From assembly GCA_945787105.1 (NCBI GenBank), contig CALZGZ010000138.1, positions 1-35,602 of the forward strand: DNA of 35,602 nucleotides. The letters are read 5' to 3'. Positions 1-7,074 of this stretch are shown here, in pieces. Within the stretch, counting starts at the first letter, position 1, and each line of letters opens with the position of its first letter. Source of the stretch: an uncultured Gammaproteobacteria bacterium. Lineage in GTDB: Bacteria > Pseudomonadota > Gammaproteobacteria > Arenicellales > JAANXG01. The position numbers and the translations under genes were made by a program. Below the pieces are notes generated by a model. The model was not told where the DNA came from. It was given only the letters and a program-made list of their open reading frames with translations, and did no database searches.

Positions 1-5
1 AATAG

Positions 6-36
6 AGCCTGTTGTCTCGTATTGAGCACAACGGCT
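6..36. other. Imperfect stem-loop at window start
   Basis: The arms AGCCTGTTGT and ACAACGGCT pair over nine positions with one bulged T, and CTC/GAG extends the stem inside. No T-tract follows on either strand, so a Rho-independent terminator is not supported. It may be an RNA structure belonging to a gene lying left of the window. Confidence 0.3.
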
Positions 37-113
37 TGCTAAAACATTAAAACGGTCGACGATCAGAGGAAGCCGTCAATGAATACAATTTTTCGCCCAA
101 GTCCGACAGACTG

Positions 114-402
114 CTAGCCCGGATATTGCACCAAGGATCCCGGGTGATGGCGACGAGGCTTGCCCCACGCACAGTTCCCCTTCTGTTCCCCTGCTGTGCG
201 GGGACAAGCGCTACGCTGGAGCGAAATGCATGGCCGTAACGATGGGTTGGGTGAGGCGTCAGTGCAGGCGTCGAGACCGAGCCGACGCCGGGATCGGCGC
301 ATACTCGCGCACAAAGTGTCACATCGGGCATCGATCGAATTCCGTACTTCAACCAAGATACTTGCTCTTGTTTTTGCCGCCTTGGTGCAATATCCGGGCT
401 AG
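114..402 (-). repeat. MITE-like element, copy 1 (289 bp, perfect TIRs)
   Basis: A 23-bp terminal inverted repeat is perfect: positions 114-136 (starting CTAGCCCGGATATTGCACCA) are the reverse complement of 380-402. The interior has no convincing gene. It contains one unit of the CTTGTCCCCGC motif (reverse strand, 198-208) next to a CCCC/GGGG hairpin core. Read on the minus strand it aligns along its length with the copies at 4276, 6606 and 23488. It lies in reverse orientation relative to the other three. It ends about 100 bp upstream of the EF-hand gene. A flanking target-site duplication is not clear. The likely origin is a non-autonomous transposable element mobilised in trans; no transposase is in the window. 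Confidence 0.8.
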
Positions 403-499
403 TGCGCGGCGCGGATTGCGTATCACACTCGGGAGTTGGGTATAGATCGACCGTTTCTGGCATATAATGCCATCATCCAAGGCCGAAATCGCAACTGTT

Positions 500-787
500 A
501 TGAGACATTCGATAGTTTTCTTGATCCTTTTACTACTGGTGAGCGGAGCACGCGCACAAGGTTTCGACACCAGGACCATGGAGTCGTTTGCAACCGGATT
601 ATTTGAACAGATGGACTTAGACCACGATGGATTTTTGACTGCTGAGGAATATGCACACGCCGGGGGCGGCGGGTTCCCGGTAGATTATGAGTTGCTCGAC
701 CTCAATGGAGATGGTGTGGTAGCCAAGTCGGAGTATCTGCTGGCGGTACGAAAATTTCATCCCCCCACTCACCAACAGGCAATTTGA
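500..787 (+). CDS. Secreted EF-hand calcium-binding protein
   Basis: A small exported protein with two canonical EF-hand loops, DLDHDGFLTAEE and DLNGDGVVAKSE. Both have acidic or Asn ligands at loop positions 1, 3 and 5, Gly at 6 and Glu at 12. The pair is therefore likely to bind Ca2+ in the periplasm or outside the cell. I chose the ATG at 500 because it gives a clean signal peptide (MRHSIVFLILLLLVSGARA, cleavage before QG). An in-frame ATG at 467 would add 11 polar residues ahead of it. The mature protein is only about 76 residues, essentially one EF-hand pair, with a Gly-rich linker between the loops. A MITE-like copy ends about 100 bp upstream. Function beyond calcium binding is unknown. 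It may be a separate unit from the GTPase genes that follow. Confidence 0.85.
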   Translation: MRHSIVFLILLLLVSGARAQGFDTRTMESFATGLFEQMDLDHDGFLTAEEYAHAGGGGFPVDYELLDLNGDGVVAKSEYLLAVRKFHPPTHQQAI

Positions 788-809
788 ACCCGCGCGTGCC
801 TACTCACCA

Positions 810-831
810 ATACGCTAGGAAGCAAGCGTAT
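810..831. other. Short stem-loop after the EF-hand gene
   Basis: ATACGCT and AGCGTAT form a 7-bp stem with an 8-nt loop, 23 nt after the EF-hand stop codon. No T-run follows. It could be a weak terminator or attenuator between the EF-hand gene and the GTPase pair. Confidence 0.25.
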
Positions 832-875
832 CGGCTCGATCTCGAGGAGCAATTTCAATAAATGGCGGCGGAGTC

Positions 876-944
876 ATGAATTACGGCCCCGTTATTTGCC
901 AGAGCCGGCCACACAGACTAGGCAACCTCCCCACCGTCGACTGA
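876..944 (+). CDS. Possible 22-codon leader ORF before the GTPase genes
   Basis: A GAGGAG Shine-Dalgarno-like sequence (844-849) precedes an ATG at 862 that opens a 5-codon ORF. Its stop overlaps the ATG at 876 (ATGA). The 876 frame runs 22 codons (starting MNYGPVICQS) and stops at 942-944, two bases before the ATG at 947 that opens the GTPase frame. The chain of touching short frames suggests translational coupling or a decayed upstream coding end. The peptide resembles nothing I know, and its expression is inferred only from this arrangement. Confidence 0.2.
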   Translation: MNYGPVICQSRPHRLGNLPTVD

Positions 945-946
945 TA

Positions 947-2656
947 ATGTCACCCTCGAAGGACGGCGCAGAACTGCTACACGGTTTTCTGCTACGCCTT
1001 CGCTCGCGATACCAGTGCACCGGCAACGGCTCCAGCGGCGAGATCGGCGAACCGGGGTTTTGTTTGGACCTGGCGATCAGCGCACTCAAGGACCTCATGG
1101 AACATAGGCCGGTGCCGTTGCACGTCACCGTATTGGGGCCAACACAGGCTGGCAAGAGCACGATTGTCAACTTGCTGTTGGGCGAAGAGGCGGCAAAGAC
1201 CAGCCCGCTCGCTGGGTTTACGCGCACGTTGCAGGGGTTTGCCGTAAATACTAGCGATACACAGCGACGCGAAGTTAGTGCGTTTTTCTCACCAACACCC
1301 AAAGAATTGGCGTCATTGCGTACTGTCGATGATCCGATTAATGCCTTAGCGAAAACCGGGTATGCCGTGTGGGACACCCCAGATTTTGACTCGTATTCGT
1401 CCCGAGAATATCGTACTTTGATCACGCAGGTCACCGCGTTATCCGATCTGATCATCCTCGTGGTCAGCAAGGAGAAATATTCCGATTGGACGGTGTGGAA
1501 GATCTTGGACTTGTTGTTTCCCTTGCGTCGCCCGCTGCTAATTTGTCTGAACAAAGCAAGTCAGGATCCACAACAACTACGGCTCGCTCTGCAAGGACGG
1601 GTTGACGAATCCCGTTATAACGCACGGCGCGTGCCGATCTGCGACTTACCCTACGTTGACGATGGAAGCCTCGACAGATTGTTGGATAACCCGGCTACAG
1701 ACAGGTTTCTAAGCGCGGTACGCAAGGCTCTACGCCCGATCGATGCGACGGCACGCCGTAAAGGCGCCAATGCCTTCCTCAATGAGCACTGGGAGGAATG
1801 GCTGCAACCGGTTCGGCTGGAACACGATGCAGCCGCGCGATGGCGAAATACCGTCGACGCTGCGGTCCGCGACGCGGTCGGCTGCTACCAGAAACAGTAT
1901 TTAGAGCATTCCCGTCACGACGCCACCTTCAATAGAGCCATGGTGCAGCTCTTGGAGCTACTCGAGATCCCGGCCCTCGCCAAACCTCTGGCGAGCACCA
2001 GACAGTTTCTGACTTGGCCGTTTCGTAGACTGTTCGCAAGCAAGACCGAGTCAGCGACCTCGCGAACCGAGGTCGAACTCAACGTCCTGGGGGAGATTTT
2101 CGAGCACTTATTGTTATTTTTGCGCCGCACGATTGGGGACGGTGTCGGCACCGAGGGACACCATGCCAACTGGTGGCGTGCCATGGCTAAGTTGTTCGAT
2201 GAGCGATCGAGCGCGGCGCGAAAGGAGTTTATCGACGCGGTCGGTCACTATCAGCGCGACTTCGAGTCGGAAATCGCGGTGACGGCGCGCACCCTCTACG
2301 ACAAACTGGCGCAAAGTCCCGCGACCCTAAATAGCTTGCGCGCAGCCCGCGTCACAGCGGATGCCGCCGGCGTAGCGCTGGCCTTTAAGACCGGCGTGAT
2401 CGGGGTCAATGAGTTGGTGCTGACGCCAGCGATGTTGTCATTGACCTCGTTCATAACCGAGAGCGCAGTCGGTAAGTACGTGAATTCAATCAAAGACGAG
2501 CTCAGAATCCGTCAACAACATCAGGTTAACACGCTAATTTCACGATTTTGTAACCGTGCGTTTTCCGGTCTACCCGGGCAGCTACGAGATGACCGGTTAT
2601 TCTTGGTCGAGCGGGAAGAATTACAGCGCATAGAACAACTAAGGCAAACATTGTGA
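947..2656 (+). CDS. Large dynamin-like/Era-like GTPase, first of a tandem pair
   Basis: A P-loop GTPase of 569 residues from the ATG at 947; an in-frame TTG at 896 would give 586. Counting from 896, the Walker A/G1 motif GPTQAGKS is at 81-88, a G3-like DTPDFD at 160-165 and a G4-like NKAS at 219-222. The long helical remainder has a hydrophobic stretch near residues 475-540 that may touch membrane. Size, an N-terminal G domain and a long helical tail fit bacterial dynamin-like or related membrane GTPases, but no family signature pins it down. G4 lacks the canonical Asp (NKxD). The stop overlaps the GTG start of the next gene (GTGA), so the two are almost certainly co-translated. Both proteins share a VVSxExYxD motif after G3, which indicates that they are paralogues. 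A 22-codon leader frame ends 2 bp upstream. Confidence 0.8.
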   Translation: MSPSKDGAELLHGFLLRLRSRYQCTGNGSSGEIGEPGFCLDLAISALKDLMEHRPVPLHVTVLGPTQAGKSTIVNLLLGEEAAKTSPLAGFTRTLQGFAVNTSDTQRREVSAFFSPTPKELASLRTVDDPINALAKTGYAVWDTPDFDSYSSREYRTLITQVTALSDLIILVVSKEKYSDWTVWKILDLLFPLRRPLLICLNKASQDPQQLRLALQGRVDESRYNARRVPICDLPYVDDGSLDRLLDNPATDRFLSAVRKALRPIDATARRKGANAFLNEHWEEWLQPVRLEHDAAARWRNTVDAAVRDAVGCYQKQYLEHSRHDATFNRAMVQLLELLEIPALAKPLASTRQFLTWPFRRLFASKTESATSRTEVELNVLGEIFEHLLLFLRRTIGDGVGTEGHHANWWRAMAKLFDERSSAARKEFIDAVGHYQRDFESEIAVTARTLYDKLAQSPATLNSLRAARVTADAAGVALAFKTGVIGVNELVLTPAMLSLTSFITESAVGKYVNSIKDELRIRQQHQVNTLISRFCNRAFSGLPGQLRDDRLFLVEREELQRIEQLRQTL

Positions 2657-4209
2657 GCAACGAGTTCCAACAAGCCTATGCGGCGCTTACACAATGGGTG
2701 GACACCGCGATGGACCAGGGCTGGCTCACGGAAACAGACCGTAAGTCGCTGTCTAAAATAGAACGGGCCACCGCAGACGACTTATTCGTGACCAGCGATA
2801 AAAGGCCTTTAGTGGTCGGCCTGTTCGGCGGTACCGGCGTCGGCAAGAGCAGCCTTTTAAACCGGTTGGCCGGACAAGTCATCGCCAAGGTCGGGGTCGA
2901 GCGCCCGACCTCCCGGGAGGTCACGCTGTACCTGCACGAGTCCCATGCGCTGGCCTCACTGCCCAAGGAGTTTCCGGTCAACAAGACCCGCGTTGCCCAC
3001 CACCAGGACAATTCAAAACGAGATGTGGTGTGGATCGATATGCCGGACATCGACAGTACCGAAACCGCCAACCGTAAACTGGTGTTCGCATGGTTGCCCT
3101 ATATTGATTGGGTGATCTATGTAGTTAGCCCCGAGCGCTATCGCGACGACGCCGGTTGGCAAATCGTTCGCCAACGCGGACATCGCCACCGGTGGCTGTT
3201 TGTAATGAATCAATGGGATATCGGTACAAAGGAACAGATCGCGGAGTTCGTCACCGATCTCGAACATGCCGGCTTCGATGACCCGCTGGTTCTGACAAGC
3301 AGTTGCGCAGGTGATGCGACACCAGATGAGTTTGAACATATCGCACAGACTATCCGCGCAGCCATTGATTCCCACGGACTGGCCGAACTCAAACGACTGG
3401 GGGTCTGGGCGAGGCTGCGCGACCTCGAGCAGCTGCGTGCCACGTTCAAGACGCGACTCGGGGATGACAAAACCTGGCGGCATTTCGTTCAAGCCCATCG
3501 TGTTCATGCGCAGCAGATATTGACCAAGCTCCGGGAGAGTATGCGATGGCCCATTGAGACCATCGCCAACCGTTTTCGGAATCGAGAACGCGGATGGTTC
3601 GGCATGCGAAAATCGGTCGCGCCAGATAGTATCGAGCTGTCCGATCTATCCGCGCAACTGTGGTCGGCTCAGTCACAACACTATGTGGATGACATCGTCA
3701 GCCAGGCTGCGATCGACACCGAGGTGCATGGTATCGCCACCAGCGCGGTGCAGCGATCGATAAAATTGAGCCTGGCACCGGCGGACGACACGATGATCGG
3801 CGCGGCAACGGCCGGCCTCGAGCGGGCGCTGTCCAAACCGGGCACCCCAGTTTTGCGGAGTGTGCGCTCATTCGCGCGTTTGTCAATGTATCTGCTGCCG
3901 TTTGCCGCCACTGCCTGGGCCGCGTATCACGTCGTGACCCGTTACCAGCAGGCGCTGGCCGACGGTGGCGATTTCCTGGGCATCGATTTCGCTATCCACA
4001 GTCTACTTTTGCTATTTCTTGCCTGGTTGGCGCCGTTTGTAATCTACCGGCTGCTGAGACCCTCGTTGCGCGCCAGCGCCCGGCGTGGCCTGGAATCCGG
4101 GGTAGTCGAGGCCATAGGGATACTAACGGCAAGGCTCGAACAGTCCTATCAGCAACTCGAGCGCGATAGAGCGGCATTGCTTGACTCTCTCGATGCACTC
4201 AGATCATGA
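2653..4209 (+). CDS. Membrane-anchored GTPase, second of a tandem pair
   Basis: A 518-residue GTPase starting with GTG inside the stop of the preceding gene. G1 is GGTGVGKS (59-66), followed by a Thr-containing switch I (ERPTSREVT). G3-like DMPDID is at 129-134 and G4 NQWD at 186-189, where both the Asn and Asp are kept. A TSS triplet further on resembles G5. Two transmembrane helices lie near 410-428 and 443-468, followed by a basic and then coiled-coil-like C-terminus rich in Gln, Leu and Arg. The protein is probably an inner-membrane GTPase working with its overlapping partner, as in bacterial dynamin-like pairs, where two unequal subunits assemble together. Membrane remodelling or stress repair is inference only. 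Unlike its partner it keeps a full G4, so it may be the main nucleotide-hydrolysing subunit. Confidence 0.82.
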   Translation: MSNEFQQAYAALTQWVDTAMDQGWLTETDRKSLSKIERATADDLFVTSDKRPLVVGLFGGTGVGKSSLLNRLAGQVIAKVGVERPTSREVTLYLHESHALASLPKEFPVNKTRVAHHQDNSKRDVVWIDMPDIDSTETANRKLVFAWLPYIDWVIYVVSPERYRDDAGWQIVRQRGHRHRWLFVMNQWDIGTKEQIAEFVTDLEHAGFDDPLVLTSSCAGDATPDEFEHIAQTIRAAIDSHGLAELKRLGVWARLRDLEQLRATFKTRLGDDKTWRHFVQAHRVHAQQILTKLRESMRWPIETIANRFRNRERGWFGMRKSVAPDSIELSDLSAQLWSAQSQHYVDDIVSQAAIDTEVHGIATSAVQRSIKLSLAPADDTMIGAATAGLERALSKPGTPVLRSVRSFARLSMYLLPFAATAWAAYHVVTRYQQALADGGDFLGIDFAIHSLLLLFLAWLAPFVIYRLLRPSLRASARRGLESGVVEAIGILTARLEQSYQQLERDRAALLDSLDALRS

Positions 4210-4233
4210 ATACCGCTGCAATCCAACGATCTG

Positions 4234-4248
4234 TGCACCCACGGTGCA
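4234..4248 (+). terminator. Possible weak terminator hairpin after the GTPase pair
   Basis: TGCACC-CAC-GGTGCA forms a perfect 6-bp stem with a 3-nt loop, 25 nt after the stop codon of the second GTPase. The following TTAACGGTTTCT is only moderately T-rich. A weak Rho-independent terminator is possible. Confidence 0.35.
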
Positions 4249-4275
4249 TTAACGGTTTCTAACACCAGCCCTAAT

Positions 4276-4520
4276 GTGGCCGATACATTTCACCAAAGCG
4301 GCGACAATTACAGCTAACACTTGGTTTAAATGAGGCATGCGATCAATCCCGGCGCGCCGTGTTGTCCCCGAGTAGGCGCCTATCCCGGCGCTGGCTCGGT
4401 CGCGAACGCCGGCGCTTGTCCCTGCCTTGTCCCCGCCTTGTCCCCGCACAGCAGGGGAACTGCGCGCAGGGTAAGTCCGGTCGCCACCGTCCAGGGTTCT
4501 TGGTGCACGATACGGGTTAG
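4276..4520 (+). repeat. MITE-like element, copy 2 (degenerate TIRs)
   Basis: This copy aligns with copy 1 read on its minus strand. The left end contains CACCAAAGCGGC where copy 1 has CACCAAGGCGGC. A shared middle block begins CGAGTAGGCGCCTATCCCGG. The right end is CTTGGTGCACGATACGGGTT followed by AG. The TIRs have diverged, so the copy is older than copies 1 and 3. It carries three tandem CTTGTCCC[CT]GC units at 4415-4447 and then the CCCC/GGGG hairpin core. The right end stops 8 bp before the rarA start codon, so this element forms the immediate 5' leader of rarA. Confidence 0.72.
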
Positions 4521-4528
4521 AATGGTTT

Positions 4529-5845
4529 ATGTTGGCTGACGACCAAGCATTACGCCCGCTCGCCGATCGGATGCGTCCGCGCAAGATAGACGAGTTCATG
4601 GGACAGGACCATCTGCTGGCTGAAGACAAACCGCTACGGCGGGCATTGGAGGGCGGTCTATTGCACTCGATGGTGTTTTGGGGTCCGCCGGGCAGTGGTA
4701 AGACCACACTCGCGCATCTACTCGCGCAGCGCGCCGACGCCCAGTTCCTGCGCATCTCGGCAGTGCTGTCGGGAGTGAAGGATATTCGCGCAGCGGTGCA
4801 AAGCGCCAAGCAGGCGCGTTGCGATCAGCATCGGCCCACGGTGTTATTCGTCGACGAAGCCCATCGCTTCAACAAGGCGCAGCAGGACGCGTTTCTGCCC
4901 CACGTCGAGGACGGCACCGTAACCTTCGTCGGCGCAACCACCGAAAATCCCTCGTTTGAACTGATCCCGGCCCTGTTGTCTCGTGTGCGGGTGTATGTAC
5001 TCAAGGCCCTGGACCGACCCGCAATACGAAAAGTCATCGACGTGGCGCTGACCGACCCGTCGCGGGGGCTGGGAGAACAAAAGATAACCATTGACGAACC
5101 CCTGCGCGACCAGATTGCCTTGGCGGCGGACGGCGACGCCCGCCGGGCACTGAACTTTCTCGAGATTGCCGCCGATCTTGCCGACAACACACATAACGGA
5201 TTGTTGGTTACCCCCAAGATCGTGCGCGAAGTGATTACCGGCGGTATGCGACGCTTCGACAAAGGCGGTGATGTGTTCTACGACCAGATATCCGCGCTGC
5301 ACAAGTCGGTTCGCGGGTCAGCGCCGGACGCGGCGTTGTATTGGTACGCGCGTATGCTCGACGGCGGCTGTGATCCAATCTATATCACGCGCCGTGTCGT
5401 GCGCATCGCGTCAGAGGATATCGGCAACGCCGACCCGCGTGCCCTGCACATATGCCTGGACGCCTGGGATGCCTACGAGCGGCTCGGCAGTCCCGAGGGC
5501 GAGCTCGCCATCGCGCAAGCCATTGTTTATCTCGCCTGCGCCGCCAAGAGTAACGCCGTTTACACCGCATTCAACGCCGCCGGCGCTGACGTGAAAACAT
5601 TGGGCTCCCTGGAGGTGCCCATGCAGCTGCGTAATGCGCCGACCAAGCTGATGAAACAGCTTGGTCACGGCCAACGCTATCGCTATGCCCACGACGAACC
5701 CGAAGGTTACGCGGCCGGCGAGAACTACTTTCCCGACGGCATGCCGCGGCAAACCTACTACCGGCCGGTCGATAGAGGTCTGGAACAGAAGATTTCCGCG
5801 AAACTTGCCCGACTGCGCGCGCTGGACAAGAAGACGAAACGCTAG
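4529..5845 (+). CDS. rarA: Replication-associated recombination protein A (MgsA/WRNIP1 family AAA ATPase)
   Basis: RarA acts at stalled replication forks; it is a tetrameric clamp-loader-like AAA+ ATPase. The sequence shows the family N-terminus (LRPLADRMRPxxxDEFMGQ), Walker A GPPGSGKT at 52-59, Walker B FVDEAHRF around 106-113 and a sensor-1 region GATTENPSFEL. The C-terminal half is typical, with the blocks DGGCDPIYITRRVVRIASED and NYFPDGM. The length of 438 residues is close to the usual 440-450. The ATG at 4529 is the only well-placed start, but it lacks a clear ribosome binding site. It lies 8 bp after the right end of a MITE-like copy, so the native leader has been replaced or displaced. 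The common neighbours lolA and serS are absent here. Confidence 0.96.
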   Translation: MLADDQALRPLADRMRPRKIDEFMGQDHLLAEDKPLRRALEGGLLHSMVFWGPPGSGKTTLAHLLAQRADAQFLRISAVLSGVKDIRAAVQSAKQARCDQHRPTVLFVDEAHRFNKAQQDAFLPHVEDGTVTFVGATTENPSFELIPALLSRVRVYVLKALDRPAIRKVIDVALTDPSRGLGEQKITIDEPLRDQIALAADGDARRALNFLEIAADLADNTHNGLLVTPKIVREVITGGMRRFDKGGDVFYDQISALHKSVRGSAPDAALYWYARMLDGGCDPIYITRRVVRIASEDIGNADPRALHICLDAWDAYERLGSPEGELAIAQAIVYLACAAKSNAVYTAFNAAGADVKTLGSLEVPMQLRNAPTKLMKQLGHGQRYRYAHDEPEGYAAGENYFPDGMPRQTYYRPVDRGLEQKISAKLARLRALDKKTKR

Positions 5846-5910
5846 GCGTGCCTGGATTCCGTCCTACAGAAAGCCTACAGTAAAGCCGTCCAAGTCACCG
5901 AGGGTCTGTC

Positions 5911-6432
5911 ATGACCATAGTCGTTCCTCGTTACGTAACCGGCGCCCTGGCGGGTATCGTTGCTCTTCTATCCAGTACTGCCATGGCTGGGCAGTTTGCG
6001 CAGACCCCCTATGAACCACAAAAGGTAGTTTTTGATTTCTATTTCAACGAGCCACAGGCAATCAATTCTGCGCTGTATTGGGTACGCGGGTTATTGAATC
6101 CGTTATCGGAACATCCCTATGACTACGCCCCGGAACAAAACAGCGTGGTGATTGTGCTACACGGCATGGAGATCGTGACCCTGGCCAAACACAATTATCA
6201 GAAATATCAACAGGCGGTGGAACGCATGCGTTACTACGCGGAACTCGGGGTCACCTTCAAGGTGTGCGGACTGGCATTGCCCGAGTATCACTATGCGCCG
6301 CATGATCTTTATGAGTTCGTCGAGGTCGTGCCGTCGGCGATCACCGAACTCGTCCATTGGCAGAGCAAGGGTCACGCACTGATCCGGCCCCAGATCATGG
6401 AAAAGATCTACGCCATTGATCAAATTCGCTGA
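5911..6432 (+). CDS. Periplasmic DsrE/DsrF-like family protein
   Basis: A 173-residue protein with a signal peptide (about 1-26, ending AMA before GQF) and a DsrE-like fold. It has a hydrophobic strand NSVVIVLHGMEI, then a helix, then FKVCGLAL with one conserved-type Cys at position 119, and the ending VVPSAITELVHWQSKGHALIRP, typical of secreted DsrE proteins. Cytoplasmic DsrE/TusD proteins relay sulfur through such a Cys. The role of the exported group is not established and may concern sulfur or redox chemistry in the periplasm. A GAGGG ribosome binding site lies just before the ATG. It follows rarA by 65 bp on the same strand, so co-transcription is possible, though the functions look unrelated. 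Confidence 0.85.
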   Translation: MTIVVPRYVTGALAGIVALLSSTAMAGQFAQTPYEPQKVVFDFYFNEPQAINSALYWVRGLLNPLSEHPYDYAPEQNSVVIVLHGMEIVTLAKHNYQKYQQAVERMRYYAELGVTFKVCGLALPEYHYAPHDLYEFVEVVPSAITELVHWQSKGHALIRPQIMEKIYAIDQIR

Positions 6433-6605
6433 CCGTTATCGTTCGCCGTGTCACCAGCAGAGCGGGACATCGCCGGGCGCGGCTGCCCTCGCGAGCGCAC
6501 TTTATCTTACAAAATTTAGGCCCACACCGTGGCGCTGATGCCGGGGTGGACTAATAAAAAAACGGCGGCTTCGGTATCCGCGAGACTCCCAATCGGATCA
6601 CCCCT

Positions 6606-6839
6606 AGCTAGCCCGCATTGCTCACCAGACGCCCCCCTATTCATGACTGTGCACCGACAAAGCCCGCAGCGTTTCTTCCAAGAAATGGCGACATTGTCAG
6701 CTGGCAAGAATAGAGGCGGGACGGTCCCGGCTCTGGCTGGTCCCCGCCTTGTCCCCGCCTTGTCCCCGCACAGCAGGGGGCTCAGGTGCATGAGCCCGGG
6801 GCCAGCATCCGAGATCCTGGTGAGCAATGCGGGCTAGCT
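6606..6839 (+). repeat. MITE-like element, copy 3 (234 bp, perfect TIRs)
   Basis: A 23-bp TIR is perfect: 6606-6628 (starting AGCTAGCCCGCATTGCTCAC) is the reverse complement of 6817-6839. The TIR sequence differs from that of copy 1 (GCATTGCTCACC against GGATATTGCACC), but each copy matches within itself. This suggests that pairing of the two ends is under selection or is maintained by gene conversion. The interior has two full CTTGTCCCCGC units (6748-6769) plus a partial one, and the CCCC/GGGG hairpin core. No coding region is convincing. It lies in the gap before the large GGDEF/EAL gene. Confidence 0.8.
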
Positions 6840-7074
6840 TGTATACGTTCCATATATCAACAGCTTAGCCTCGATTGCGGTATCACCCGGGGTGGTGAGA
6901 CGTATCAAAATTCGTTGCTTTATCTATACTTACCCGAGTGCATCGGAGGCGGTCCTAAAAAAAGTTTTCAAAATATTGGTCCCTCGAAAAAATGCATCGG
7001 TAACACCCGCGGACTACCGTGCGGACCACTGGCTGGACGGCATTCAAGCCCGGTAAAAAGAGGGGTTGTGAATT
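6840..7074 (+). promoter_or_regulatory. Leader of the large GGDEF/EAL gene
   Basis: No gene is visible. A TATACT hexamer (6925-6930) could be a -10 element, without a good -35. The octamer TGCATCGG occurs twice about 50 bp apart (near 6940 and 6992). An AGAGGGG ribosome binding site lies just before the TTG start at 7075. No known riboswitch motif was recognised. Confidence 0.3.

Noticed and set aside
892-1554. 220-residue minus-strand frame opposite the first GTPase
   Set aside because: It mirrors a gene with clear GTPase motifs and encodes low-complexity basic sequence.
6529-6837. 102-residue plus-strand frame covering MITE copy 3
   Set aside because: It runs through the TIRs and the tandem repeat of a non-coding element; there is no family resemblance.
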